From Actinomycetota bacterium (GTDB taxonomy: Bacteria > Actinomycetota > Acidimicrobiia > Acidimicrobiales > Iamiaceae), in contig CAUJFC010000175.1 in assembly GCA_963169755.1 (NCBI GenBank), forward strand, positions 1-37,880: a stretch of DNA of 37,880 bases, given 5' to 3'. Of the stretch, positions 21,862 to 30,337 are shown piece by piece. The stretch's first letter is position 1. Every line of letters begins with the position of its first letter. The notes beneath the pieces are model-generated. The model worked only from the letters and a program-made list of their open reading frames with translations, did not search any database and was not told the origin of the DNA. The position numbers were made by a program, and so were the translations under genes.

Positions 21862-23537
21862 GTGGCTCGGGCTGGTTCGACCGCCCCGAGGCCCTCCGAC
21901 GGCTGGGCGACGATCCCTTCGACGTGCTGGTGGTGGGCGGAGGGGTCACCGGAGCCGGTGTGGCCCTCGATGCCGCATCGCGGGGTCTGCGCACCGCTCT
22001 GATCGAACGCGACGACTTTGCGTCGGGCACCTCGTCCAAGTCGTCCAAACTGGCTCACGGCGGGCTTCGGTATCTCCAGCAGGGCGAGTTGCGACTGGTG
22101 TACCAGGCACTCCACGAGCGCCAGCGCCTGCTTCACAACGCACCACATCTGGTCAAGATCCTGCCGTTCCTGCTTCCGGTGTTCAGCGGAAAGGGGGGCG
22201 TGATTCCCAAGAAGGTGTCCCGGGCCCTCGGCGTCAGCATGTGGATGTACGACCTGAGCGGAGGGGCTCGAATCGGAAAGATCCACGAGCGGCTCAGTCC
22301 CGCCGAGGCCCTCGCCCACATGCCCACCCTGCCCGCCGAGAAGCTGGCCTCTTCGTACCTCTATTACGACGCCACCGTCGACGACGCCCGCCTGACCCTG
22401 ACCTTGGCCCGCACCGCCGCCATCGATCACGGCGCGGTGGCGGTCAACGGTGCCGCCCTGGTCAGCCTGGACAAGGACGCCGATGGGCGGATCCAGGGGG
22501 CGGTGGTCCGTGCCGACGGCCAGGACATAGCGGTGCGCTGCCAGGCGGTGGTCAACGCCGCCGGTGTCTGGTCCGACGAGGTCCGACGCCTCGATGAGGG
22601 CGCGGATCCCGACTCGATCCGGCCCGCCAAGGGGATCCACATCACCGTCCCCTGGTCCAAGGTCCGCAACGACGTGGCCGCCGTGGTGCCGGTTCCCCGA
22701 GACAAGCGGGCGGTGTTCGTGGTGCCCTGGGGAGAGCTGACATACGTCGGCACCACCGACACCGACTACGACGGCCCCCTCGACGATCCACCGGTGACCC
22801 GGGAGGATGTCGACTATCTGCTGAGCGCCATCGCCTTCACCGGGGTCACTGACCGCGACGTCGTCGGGGCCTGGGCTGGATTGAGACCACTGGTCAAGAG
22901 CGCCTCGTCGGGGCGCACCGCTGATCTGTCGCGCCGTCACCGGGTGACGCCGTCGCCCTCGGGGGTGACCACCATCACCGGAGGCAAGCTCACCACCTAC
23001 CGCGAGATGGCGGCCGACACGATCGACGCGGTGGTCGATCAGCTCGGAGACCGGGTCAGCGGCGTGGGACGCCGCAGCCGCACCCGGGCGCTTCGCTTGC
23101 GGGGCGCCGACGGCTACGAGGCCGTACGGCACCTCGGCGATCCGGTGGCCGAACACCTTGCCAACCGGTTCGGGGGAGAAGCCCGGACCGTTCTGGCCAT
23201 GGCCGAAGCCAACCCCGAACTGCGCCGCCCGCTGGTGCCCGGTCTCCCCTACATCCGGGCCGAGGCGGTGTACGCCGTACGCCACGAGATGGCCCGCTCG
23301 GTGGACGACGTGCTGACCCGCCGAACCCGGTCACGCCTTCTGGCCCGCGACGCGTCAGCGGCCGCCGCCACCGAGGTGGCAGACCTGATCGCGCCACTCC
23401 TGGGCATCTCGGCAGAGAAGGCCGCGGCGCAGGCTGCTGACTACCGGCATTCGGTGGAGCTCGAGCGCACCACCGCCCAACTTCCCGAGATCCCCTTCGA
23501 CCCCACGGCCCACGCCGCCCTCGGAACCTACGGGTGA
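21858..23537 (+). CDS. glpD: glycerol-3-phosphate dehydrogenase (FAD)
   Basis: GlpD oxidises glycerol 3-phosphate to dihydroxyacetone phosphate at the membrane and passes electrons to quinone. The 559-residue protein has the FAD loop VVGGGVTGAGVALDAASRG (GGGVTG 27-32). DDFASGTSSKSSKLAHGGLR, TITGGKLTTYREMA and the C-terminal helical domain (HEMARSVDDVLTRRTRSRL) are diagnostic. The GTG at 21858 is chosen from AGGG with 7-base spacing and from the family-like beginning; the long upstream in-frame extension is rejected. It opens the glp operon and diverges from whiB. Confidence 0.96.
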   Translation: MSGSGWFDRPEALRRLGDDPFDVLVVGGGVTGAGVALDAASRGLRTALIERDDFASGTSSKSSKLAHGGLRYLQQGELRLVYQALHERQRLLHNAPHLVKILPFLLPVFSGKGGVIPKKVSRALGVSMWMYDLSGGARIGKIHERLSPAEALAHMPTLPAEKLASSYLYYDATVDDARLTLTLARTAAIDHGAVAVNGAALVSLDKDADGRIQGAVVRADGQDIAVRCQAVVNAAGVWSDEVRRLDEGADPDSIRPAKGIHITVPWSKVRNDVAAVVPVPRDKRAVFVVPWGELTYVGTTDTDYDGPLDDPPVTREDVDYLLSAIAFTGVTDRDVVGAWAGLRPLVKSASSGRTADLSRRHRVTPSPSGVTTITGGKLTTYREMAADTIDAVVDQLGDRVSGVGRRSRTRALRLRGADGYEAVRHLGDPVAEHLANRFGGEARTVLAMAEANPELRRPLVPGLPYIRAEAVYAVRHEMARSVDDVLTRRTRSRLLARDASAAAATEVADLIAPLLGISAEKAAAQAADYRHSVELERTTAQLPEIPFDPTAHAALGTYG

Positions 23538-23571
23538 GCTGATCGCGGCTCACGAGCGGCCGGGCACGACC

Positions 23572-23577
23572 TAGGGT
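23572..23577 (+). promoter_or_regulatory. possible internal -10 (TAGGGT) before the AGPS-like gene
   Basis: TAGGGT ends 9 bases before the ATG at 23587, in the only sizeable gap (49 bp) of the operon. It could start an almost leaderless mRNA for the oxidase. Confidence 0.25.
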
Positions 23578-23586
23578 TCGGCCTCG

Positions 23587-25107
23587 ATGACGCTGTCACC
23601 CGCCCCCGGTACCCCCGTCCCCCCGATCGCCCTGACCGGTGCGCCAGGCGAGGCGAGCGGCCGGCTCACCGCTCCTCTGATGCTGCTGGACGACACCTTC
23701 CTGACCAAGCTCAACGAGGCCTGCCCCCAGGTGAGCGTCGACGCTGCCGAGTTGGCCGAAGCCAGTCGGGACTGGTGGCCACTGGCCATGATCTGGGCCA
23801 CCGGCGGTCAGGTCGGCCAGGTGGCCGGAGCGCTGGTCCGGCCCTCCAGCGTCGACGAGGTGGCAGCGGTACTGCGGCTCTGCCACGCCTCCCGTATTCC
23901 GGTCACGCCCGCCGCGGGTCGTTCCAGCGTGGTGGGTGGGACCATCCCGGTGCACGGTGGCGTCCTGCTCGATCTGACGGCCCTGTCGGGCATCGAGTCG
24001 GTGGACACCGATTCCGGGGTGGTCGAGGTACTGGCGGGCACCTTCGGTGAAGCGTTCGAGAACGAGTTGCAGGCCACCCACGGCCTCACGGTTGGTCACT
24101 GGCCCCAGTCGATGGCACTGTCCACCGTCGGCGGCTGGATTGCCTGTCGGGGAGCAGGCCAGCTCTCCAACCGCTACGGCAAGATCGAAGACATCGTCTT
24201 GGGCTTGGAGGTGGTGCTGGCCGATGGTCGGGTGATCCGCACCGGCGGCCAGCCACGTGAGGCGGTAGGGCCCGAACTGACCCGGCTGTTCGTGGGGTCA
24301 GAAGGCACCCTGGGCGTGGTCACGCGGGCCTGGTTGCAGGCCTGGCCGGTTCCCACCGCCACCCGTCGCTCGGCGTGGGGCTTCGAGTCCTTCTCCGCCG
24401 CCCTGGTGGCCATGCGTCGAGCCGTTCGCCGGGGAGCCTCACCGGCGGTGATGCGCCTCTACGACGGGGTCGAGTCCGAGCGGAATTTCGGAGTCGACCG
24501 GTCGGTCAATGTGCTGCTGGCCTACGACGAGGGCGACGAGGTGATGATCGAGGCCGCCATGACGGTGGTCACCGAGGAGTGCGAGTCAGCGGGAGCGGAT
24601 CGTCTCGACGACAGCCTGGTGGAACGGTGGTTCGGTCACCGCAACGACGTGGCCGCCCTGGAGTCGTTCATCTCCAAGGGTTTCGTGGTCGACACCCTGG
24701 AGATCTCGGCCCCCTGGTCGGCCCTGGAGCGCATCTACTCCGAGACCATCGCCGCCATGGAGGCGGTGCCGGGAACCCTGCTGGTTTCGGCCCATCAGTC
24801 GCACTCCTACCCCACCGGCGCCTGCTTGTACTTCACCTTCGGCGGCCAGGTGGAGCCCGACGACCGCGACCGCTACTACACCGAGGTCTGGGACGCCGGC
24901 ACGCGGGCCGTGCTGAAGGCGGGCGGATCGTTGAGCCACCACCACGGGGTCGGCCTCAACCGGGCCCGGTTCGTACCCGAAGCACTGGGACCAGCCTTCG
25001 GGGTGCTCACCGCGGTCAAGGCCGCCCTCGATCCCAACGGCATCTGCAACCCCGGCAAGCTCGGCCTGCCCGACAGCTTCGGCGGCCCGGGATGGCCCAG
25101 CCGGTGA
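23587..25107 (+). CDS. FAD-linked oxidase, alkyl-DHAP synthase (AGPS)-like
   Basis: This 506-residue VAO/PCMH flavoprotein has the FAD-binding segments VLRLCHASRIPVTPAAGRSS, LLDLTALSGIESVD and HWPQSMALSTVGGWIACRG, then RYGKIEDIVLGLEVVL. The C-terminal cap has SLSHHHGVGLNRARF with H451-H452-H453, the triple-histidine motif of alkyldihydroxyacetonephosphate synthase, and ends LDPNGICNPGKLG. AGPS swaps the acyl group of acyl-DHAP for a fatty alcohol, the first ether-bond step of plasmalogen synthesis. The adjacent glpD makes DHAP, which is consistent. Another D-lactate- or glycolate-type oxidase is the alternative. The start has no Shine-Dalgarno. Confidence 0.85.
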   Translation: MTLSPAPGTPVPPIALTGAPGEASGRLTAPLMLLDDTFLTKLNEACPQVSVDAAELAEASRDWWPLAMIWATGGQVGQVAGALVRPSSVDEVAAVLRLCHASRIPVTPAAGRSSVVGGTIPVHGGVLLDLTALSGIESVDTDSGVVEVLAGTFGEAFENELQATHGLTVGHWPQSMALSTVGGWIACRGAGQLSNRYGKIEDIVLGLEVVLADGRVIRTGGQPREAVGPELTRLFVGSEGTLGVVTRAWLQAWPVPTATRRSAWGFESFSAALVAMRRAVRRGASPAVMRLYDGVESERNFGVDRSVNVLLAYDEGDEVMIEAAMTVVTEECESAGADRLDDSLVERWFGHRNDVAALESFISKGFVVDTLEISAPWSALERIYSETIAAMEAVPGTLLVSAHQSHSYPTGACLYFTFGGQVEPDDRDRYYTEVWDAGTRAVLKAGGSLSHHHGVGLNRARFVPEALGPAFGVLTAVKAALDPNGICNPGKLGLPDSFGGPGWPSR

Positions 25108-25538
25108 CCCCGGCCAGCACCTCCCCACCATCGGGTGGGTTGGTGGTGGCCAGGGGGGCGGCTCACGGTCTGTTGATCGGAGTCCCGGCCGCCCTGATCA
25201 ACGTTTTCCTGGCCGACCAGGAACCTCAGCCCAAGGCGGCACTCAACGCCACCCTGGTGGGTCTGCTGGTGGGGTTCTGGCTGGCCGGCTTCATCGCCGG
25301 ACGCGAAGCCCCCACCAACCCCGCCCGCCACGGCGCCCTCGCCGGTCTGGTGGTATTGACGCTGGTCGAGGTGATCGGCGTCCTGGGCCGACTCGACCGG
25401 GGTCGAGCCATCTCAGTGGCCGCCATGGCGGTGCTCGGACTGGCGGCGACGGCACTGGCCGTGAACGGCGCTGGCGTGGGAGCCCGCCGAGTGGCCCGGA
25501 AGCTGTCGGAACCAACTCCCCCCGGAGGGACCCTGTGA
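25092..25538 (+). CDS. small membrane protein in the glp operon
   Basis: This 148-residue protein has four likely membrane segments: VARGAAHGLLIGVPAALINV, ATLVGLLVGFWLAGFIAG, HGALAGLVVLTLVEVIGVLG and a last Ala-rich span (AAMAVLGLAATALAVNGAG). No family is recognised. The ATG at 25092 overlaps the preceding gene by 16 bp; a GTG at 25104 overlaps it by GTGA, like other junctions in this window, and is equally likely. It ends in GTGA overlapping glpK. A transport or lipid-handling role within the glycerol operon is only inferred from position. Confidence 0.75.
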   Translation: MAQPVTPASTSPPSGGLVVARGAAHGLLIGVPAALINVFLADQEPQPKAALNATLVGLLVGFWLAGFIAGREAPTNPARHGALAGLVVLTLVEVIGVLGRLDRGRAISVAAMAVLGLAATALAVNGAGVGARRVARKLSEPTPPGGTL

Positions 25539-26974
25539 ATCTGCTCGTCATCGACGTCGGTACCAGCAGCATCCGCGCCGCGGTGGTTACACCCGGTGCC
25601 GGGGTGACGGTCAGCCGGAGGCGGGTCCTGCTGCCTGACAGACCCGGCGCCGCGCTGGTCGAGTTCGACGCCCGGGCGTTGGCCGAGACGGTTCTGGAGT
25701 TGAGTCGTGAGGCGGCGGCCGAGGCAGGAACCATCGATGGCATAGGGGTCACCAACCAACGGGCCTCCACGGTGGTCTGGGATCGGACAACTGGAGAACC
25801 GGTGGGACCCGGAATCGGGTGGCAGGACCTGCGAACGGTGGTCGACTGTCTGACCCTGGCAGCTCAAGGGATCCGGCTGGCCCCCAACCTGTCAGCCACC
25901 AAGGCAGCTCACCTGCTGGATCAGGCCGACCCCGACCGCACCCGTGATCTGTGCGTGGGCACAGTCGACTCGTGGGTGATCTGGTCTCTCACCCGAGGTG
26001 AGGTCCACGTGACAGACCCCACCAACGTTGGACTCACCGGGTTCCGGAACTTCGACCAGTCCGAGTGGGACCAACCCACCCTTGACGCCCTCCGGATCCC
26101 GACCGCCGCTCTGGCAACCGTCGTCGATTCCGTCGGTGTGGTCGGAGCGGCCAACGCTCTGCCCGGGGCCCCACCGATCGCTGGGATCCTGGGCGACCAG
26201 CAGGCATCGCTGCTGGGTCAGGGTTGCGTGGCTCCGGGCCAGACCAAGATCACCTTCGGCACCGGCGCCATGCTGGACCTCTGCCTGGCCGAACGGCCCG
26301 AGTTCGCCACCCAGGGCAGTGGCGGCACCTTCCCTATCGTCACCCGTGGCCGCGACGGCCAGCGGCACTGGGGACTGGAAGCGGTGATGCTGGCGGCCGG
26401 CACCAACGTGGAGTGGCTACGCGACGACCTGGGCATCATCGAGGAGGCCGCCGACTCCCACACCGTGGCAGCCCAGTGCACCGACACCGACGGCGTCGCC
26501 TACGTCCCGGCCTTGCTGGGGCTGGGTACCCCCACCTGGGACTACGGAGCCCGCGGGGCACTACTGGGAATCACCCGGGGCAGCGGCCGCCCCCAGATCG
26601 TGCGAGCGGTGCTGGAAGGGATCGCCAACCGAGCGGCCGACCTGGTCGAAGCTGCCGAGGCCGACGGCGGCATCTCGATCGACACCCTGCGCATCGACGG
26701 CGGAATGTCGGACAACCCCACCTTCGTTCAGGCGCTGGCCAACGCCACCAACCGACCAGTCGAAGTCTCTCCCGAACGTGAATCCACCACCCTGGGAGCG
26801 GCCTATGCCGCCGGGCTGGCTCTGGGCGCATGGAGCAACGAGTCCGAGATCGCCGCAACCTGGGCGCCCCGGACCGTGGTTGAACCAGCAGGCAGTGTGG
26901 ACCGTGAACGGTGGGCCGACACCTTGCGCCGGGCCGAGCGTTGGTTCCCTGACTTGTCCGCGATCTCGTTCTAG
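25535..26974 (+). CDS. glpK: glycerol kinase (FGGY family)
   Basis: GlpK phosphorylates glycerol to glycerol 3-phosphate with ATP. The 479-residue protein has DVGTSSIRAAVV (phosphate loop), GVTNQRASTVVWDRTTGEP, the catalytic-base region GILGDQQASLLGQ, TFGTGAMLDL, VPALLGLGTPTWDYGARGAL and LRIDGGMSDN near the C-terminus, all typical of glycerol kinase. GTG 25535 overlaps the preceding stop (GTGA) and has GGAGG 7 bases upstream. It closes the glp operon; another FGGY polyol is an outside possibility. Confidence 0.9.
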   Translation: MNLLVIDVGTSSIRAAVVTPGAGVTVSRRRVLLPDRPGAALVEFDARALAETVLELSREAAAEAGTIDGIGVTNQRASTVVWDRTTGEPVGPGIGWQDLRTVVDCLTLAAQGIRLAPNLSATKAAHLLDQADPDRTRDLCVGTVDSWVIWSLTRGEVHVTDPTNVGLTGFRNFDQSEWDQPTLDALRIPTAALATVVDSVGVVGAANALPGAPPIAGILGDQQASLLGQGCVAPGQTKITFGTGAMLDLCLAERPEFATQGSGGTFPIVTRGRDGQRHWGLEAVMLAAGTNVEWLRDDLGIIEEAADSHTVAAQCTDTDGVAYVPALLGLGTPTWDYGARGALLGITRGSGRPQIVRAVLEGIANRAADLVEAAEADGGISIDTLRIDGGMSDNPTFVQALANATNRPVEVSPERESTTLGAAYAAGLALGAWSNESEIAATWAPRTVVEPAGSVDRERWADTLRRAERWFPDLSAISF

Positions 26975-27061
26975 AGGCTCCACCGGTCTCTTCGCTTGGA
27001 CTCAACCCCTGTTTGTTAGACACACTTCACCACCGGACCAATGATCCCAGGAGGATTCCGC

Positions 27062-27865
27062 GTGCCGATCGACAACTCCGAGCCCGCAGTCAGCTCCGGC
27101 GCCAGCCGGCGGGCGTTACTGGCCCGCACCGCCGCCGGTGGGGCGGTTGCCGCCTCCGTGGGTGTGATCGGCCTGAATGGCGGCCTCGGCATACCCGCCG
27201 CTCTGGCGCAGGCCCCCGACGAGGCGTCCACCTCAGAATCGCTGACGATGGCCGAACACGCCGCGGCCACTCTCTCGTTGGAGCTGGCGGCCGTGCAGGC
27301 CTATCTGGCAGCCCTCGAGAACGGCACCGAGGAGCTGTCACCCCGGTCAACTGAGCTTCTCAACCAGTTCCTGCGCAATCATCAGGGAGCAGCCACCCTG
27401 CTCCAGAGCTATCTGGATGGTGACGCCGCGGTGCCCACGGCCGACCCGGGAGTTACCGCCCAGTTCTCGCCACGGCTCGGCGCGGACGAGCCCGCCATCT
27501 TGAGCACCCTGGCCGCGCTGGAAGAAGGTCTGGCCGCCACCCACCTGGCTGTCATCGTCGACCTGAGCATCAAGGTCCAGGCCAAGGTGGCCATCCAGCT
27601 CAGCGCCGTCGAGCAGCAGCAGGCGGTGCTTCTGGCCCGGGCCGCCGGTACCCCGCTGGCCGACATCACGCCCGCCACCGCCCCCACCGAGGGCGTCCTG
27701 GTGGCCGGCGGAACCCCGGTCACGCCGTTCGAGGCACCCGAGGGTGAGACCGAAGAGTCCACCACCACCACCACCGAGGCCAGCTCCGACTCGGAGGAGT
27801 CGACCACGACCACCGAGGCCAGCTCGAACTCCGAAGAGTCGACCACCACCACCGAGGCCGGCTGA
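27062..27865 (+). CDS. Tat-exported ferritin-like domain protein, acidic C-tail
   Basis: This 267-residue protein has a Tat signal (R16-R17 in SRRALLARTAAGG, hydrophobic core, cleavage near A49-Q50-A51). Ferritin-like helices follow: LSLELAAVQAYLAALENG, a helix with RNHQGAATLLQSYL, one with LAALEEGLAATHLAVI, and one with LSAVEQQQAVLLARAAG. The expected ExxH of the last helix reads ExxQ. The tail contains repeats of (E)ESTTTTEASS. The GTG at 27062 has AGGAGG with 7-base spacing; the ATG at 27041 lies before that site and is rejected. Substrate and metal use are unknown. It is followed 25 bp later by a second ferritin-like gene. Confidence 0.85.
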   Translation: MPIDNSEPAVSSGASRRALLARTAAGGAVAASVGVIGLNGGLGIPAALAQAPDEASTSESLTMAEHAAATLSLELAAVQAYLAALENGTEELSPRSTELLNQFLRNHQGAATLLQSYLDGDAAVPTADPGVTAQFSPRLGADEPAILSTLAALEEGLAATHLAVIVDLSIKVQAKVAIQLSAVEQQQAVLLARAAGTPLADITPATAPTEGVLVAGGTPVTPFEAPEGETEESTTTTTEASSDSEESTTTTEASSNSEESTTTTEAG

Positions 27866-27890
27866 CGCCGCCAGAGCGAGGAACCAAATC

Positions 27891-28664
27891 ATGGACAGCA
27901 CCACCCCGCGTCAGCCCGCCGAGCACGACTCCACCGCCCCCACCTTCCAGGGCCGCCGAAACCTGATCACCGCCGGTACCGCCGGTCTGGCCGCCACCGC
28001 CTTCCTGGCCGCCTGCTCCGGCTCGGACGCTCCCCGCGCCGGTCTGTCGGGCGAGCCGGCCGCCACCACGCTGGTCGCCCCCACGGTGCCCAACCGTCGC
28101 CCGACCCAGGCCCAGCTCCAAGCCGACAAGGACACGCTGGCCACTGCCAACTCGCTCGAGGTGCTGGCGGCTCAGACCTACCAGGCGCACGGCTCCAAGG
28201 TCACCCAGCTCGAACTGGTGGAGGCGGCCACCCGCTTCGCCGAGGACCACACGGCAGCCGCCGCAGTGTTCGCCGAGCCGGTCGCTGACCACGACGGCGT
28301 CGGGAAGCCGAACGAGTACCTGCTCACCAACATGGTCGAGCCGCTGCGTTCCTTGCTGACCTCTGAGGCCTCGGTGGCCGACCTGTTCTCGAGCATCGAG
28401 AGTTCGATCGCCGCCACCTACATCGCGGCGACCGGAACCATGCTCGAGGCATCGTGGCGTCAGACCTTCGCTGAACACGCTGCCGCTGCCGCCCGCCGGG
28501 CGGCGGTGTGGGGCAAGGGTGGAACCGGCCTGGCTCCCAACACCGCGCTGTACCCCATGTCAGATCTGATCTCGGCAGCCGCCTACCTGAGCACTGCCGA
28601 AGAAGAGGCCGCCGAGGGCGAGGGCGGCGAGACCACCACCACCGAGGCCGAAGCCGAAGGCTGA
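27891..28664 (+). CDS. Tat lipoprotein with ferritin-like domain
   Basis: This 257-residue protein has a twin-arginine signal (R22-R23 in GRRNLITAGTAGLAATAF) and a lipobox LAAC with C42, so it should be a lipoprotein. Ferritin-like helices are LATANSLEVLAAQTYQAHG, AATRFAEDHTAAAAVFAE, SSIESSIAATYIAAT and FAEHAAAAARRAAVWG. The last lacks the His of ExxH, so metal binding is doubtful. An acidic Thr/Glu tail (ETTTTEAEAEG) resembles that of its neighbour. The ATG at 27891 has GAGG about 10 bases upstream. The two genes form one transcription unit by position and probably arose by duplication or as a pair; function unknown. Confidence 0.85.
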   Translation: MDSTTPRQPAEHDSTAPTFQGRRNLITAGTAGLAATAFLAACSGSDAPRAGLSGEPAATTLVAPTVPNRRPTQAQLQADKDTLATANSLEVLAAQTYQAHGSKVTQLELVEAATRFAEDHTAAAAVFAEPVADHDGVGKPNEYLLTNMVEPLRSLLTSEASVADLFSSIESSIAATYIAATGTMLEASWRQTFAEHAAAAARRAAVWGKGGTGLAPNTALYPMSDLISAAAYLSTAEEEAAEGEGGETTTTEAEAEG

Positions 28665-28668
28665 CAGT

Positions 28669-28694
28669 CTGTCGCCAACGGCTGGCGGCGACAG
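28669..28694. terminator. bidirectional hairpin between the ferritin pair and rnpB
   Basis: CTGTCGCC (28669-28676) pairs perfectly with GGCGACAG (28687-28694) around a 10-base loop. It lies 4 bases after the ferritin-like stop and just past the 3' end of rnpB, so it could end transcripts from both sides. There is no U-tract. Confidence 0.5.
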
Positions 28695-28703
28695 CGAAGG
28701 CTG

Positions 28704-29090
<387 letters not shown>

Positions 29091-29096
29091 TCAGAG

Positions 29097-29102
29097 AATC
29101 TA
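29097..29102 (-). promoter_or_regulatory. -10 element (TAGATT) of rnpB
   Basis: TAGATT fits TAnnnT and ends 6 bases before the predicted 5' end of rnpB. Its TAG is also the stop codon of the upstream membrane-protein gene. Confidence 0.5.
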
Positions 29103-29576
29103 GCTGGGCAGGTGCAAGCGACCGTCGGTCCAGAACAACTGTCGACGTTCGCGCTGGTGCAGGCCGAACAGCCGCCATGCCCAGATACCCACGCCGACAC
29201 CGACCAGTTCGAGCACCAACGACACCGCCAGATGTTCGAGTTCGGGAACCTGACCGGCTGCGAAGTCCAGGCCCCGGACCGGCCACCAGAACACCTCGGT
29301 GCGGGCGAATGCCCCGTCGAGCACCAGGTGGCACATGATTCCGATGGGAATCCCCAGCATTCGGCGCCGGAGAATCCTGCGCCGTGTGGTGAGCGCCATC
29401 ACCAGTGCCAGGACCGTGACGGCCCCCACTACCGAGTGCAACAGCCTGGGACCACCGAGGACCGCTTCCAGCAGGGGAGCCACCGAGCCCAGAATCACGG
29501 TGCGGTAGTCGACTGCCGGGCTGCGGAACACCACCGCCACCAACACCACCGAAACCGCGGCGAACCAGATGAACAT
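29100..29576 (-). CDS. YdjM/DUF457-like membrane protein
   Basis: This 158-residue membrane protein has about four hydrophobic segments: MFIWFAAVSVVLVAVVF, VVGAVTVLALVMAL, IPIGIMCHLVLDGAF and LAVSLVLELVGVGVGIW. GPRLLHSVVGA and CHLVLDGAFARTEVFWWP resemble the His/Asp motifs of YdjM-type membrane metal-dependent hydrolases. This is a weak family call, and no enzymatic activity is shown for most members. The ATG at 29576 is 20 bp after the zinc-ribbon gene, so they may be cotranscribed; the extended frame to 29810 overlaps that gene and is rejected. Confidence 0.75.
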   Translation of the reverse strand: MFIWFAAVSVVLVAVVFRSPAVDYRTVILGSVAPLLEAVLGGPRLLHSVVGAVTVLALVMALTTRRRILRRRMLGIPIGIMCHLVLDGAFARTEVFWWPVRGLDFAAGQVPELEHLAVSLVLELVGVGVGIWAWRLFGLHQRERRQLFWTDGRLHLPS

Positions 29577-29595
29577 CGCGCCAAGCCCGTAGCGG

Positions 29596-30336
29596 TCAGG
29601 GGACGAGGAGTCGTCCGCACTCCTCGCAGTGGGTGATCTCGCCCGGGCCGAGCTTGCGGATCCGTGCCACCTCCATGGCCGACAGGCCCAGGTGGCATCC
29701 ACCGCACTGCGACCCCACCAGCCGGGCCACACCCACTCCCCCGCGTCCCGCCCGCAGCGACTGGTACTCGGCGAGCAGGGTCGGATCCACCTCGGGAACA
29801 AGGGCATCACGGGCGGCCTGTTCGGCGTCGCGGGCCACGGCCAACTCGGCTTCAGCCGCCGTCAGCTCCATCTCTGCGGCGTCGAGTACATCGGCGGCCT
29901 CGGCCCGCCGGCGCGACAGGTCGCCCAAGCGGGCATCGACCGGCTCGATCTGCTCCATGATCTCCAGTTCCTGATCCTCGAGACCGCTGATCCGACGCTG
30001 GAGTGAATCGATCTCCTCCTGGAGATCCTGAAGAGCCCGGGCGTTGGTGACCGACCCGCCGTAGAGGGCGGCTTCCTCGTGGGCGCGCTTGGCCCCGATG
30101 GTCTCTATCTCGTCTTCGAGTCGTTTCTGCTGACGAGCGAGGTCCGAACGTTCAGCGGTGGCGGCCTCCACTTCGTCGTCGATGGCGCGGAGGGCGGCGG
30201 CCGCCTGGTCACGGGCCTGTCGGGCCGGGAGCCCGGCGAGTTGGTGACTGATCTGGTCCAGTCGGGTGTCGTGGGCCTGTACGGCCAGCAGGGCCTCGAA
30301 CGGCGATGCGGCGGGCGGGTTGTCCGACGAGGTCAC
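29596..30336 (-). CDS. coiled-coil zinc-ribbon protein (Rv2229c/CT398-like)
   Basis: This 246-residue protein is a long helical hairpin (about 10-190, LDQISHQLAGLPARQARDQA, ISGLEDQELEIMEQIEP) capped by a C4 zinc ribbon (SQCGGCHLGLS, HCEECGRLLVP). This is the actinobacterial family of M. tuberculosis Rv2229c. The exact function is unknown; coupling to envelope or secretion ATPases is reported for CT398-like relatives. GTG 30336 has AGGAGG with 5-base spacing and lies 1 bp after the PBP stop (TGACGTG), so it is probably translationally coupled. Confidence 0.88.
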   Translation of the reverse strand: MTSSDNPPAASPFEALLAVQAHDTRLDQISHQLAGLPARQARDQAAAALRAIDDEVEAATAERSDLARQQKRLEDEIETIGAKRAHEEAALYGGSVTNARALQDLQEEIDSLQRRISGLEDQELEIMEQIEPVDARLGDLSRRRAEAADVLDAAEMELTAAEAELAVARDAEQAARDALVPEVDPTLLAEYQSLRAGRGGVGVARLVGSQCGGCHLGLSAMEVARIRKLGPGEITHCEECGRLLVP

Positions 30337-30337
30337 G

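Noticed and set aside
21852-23285. 477-codon minus-strand frame over glpD
   Set aside because: Antisense of a clear glpD; GC-rich DNA commonly leaves such frames open.
27041-27061. ATG 27041 as start of the first ferritin-like gene
   Set aside because: It lies upstream of the AGGAGG that serves GTG 27062.
26975-27061. Possible promoter TTGGAC/TAGACA before the ferritin pair
   Set aside because: The spacer is 15 bp and the -10 is poor; left unannotated.
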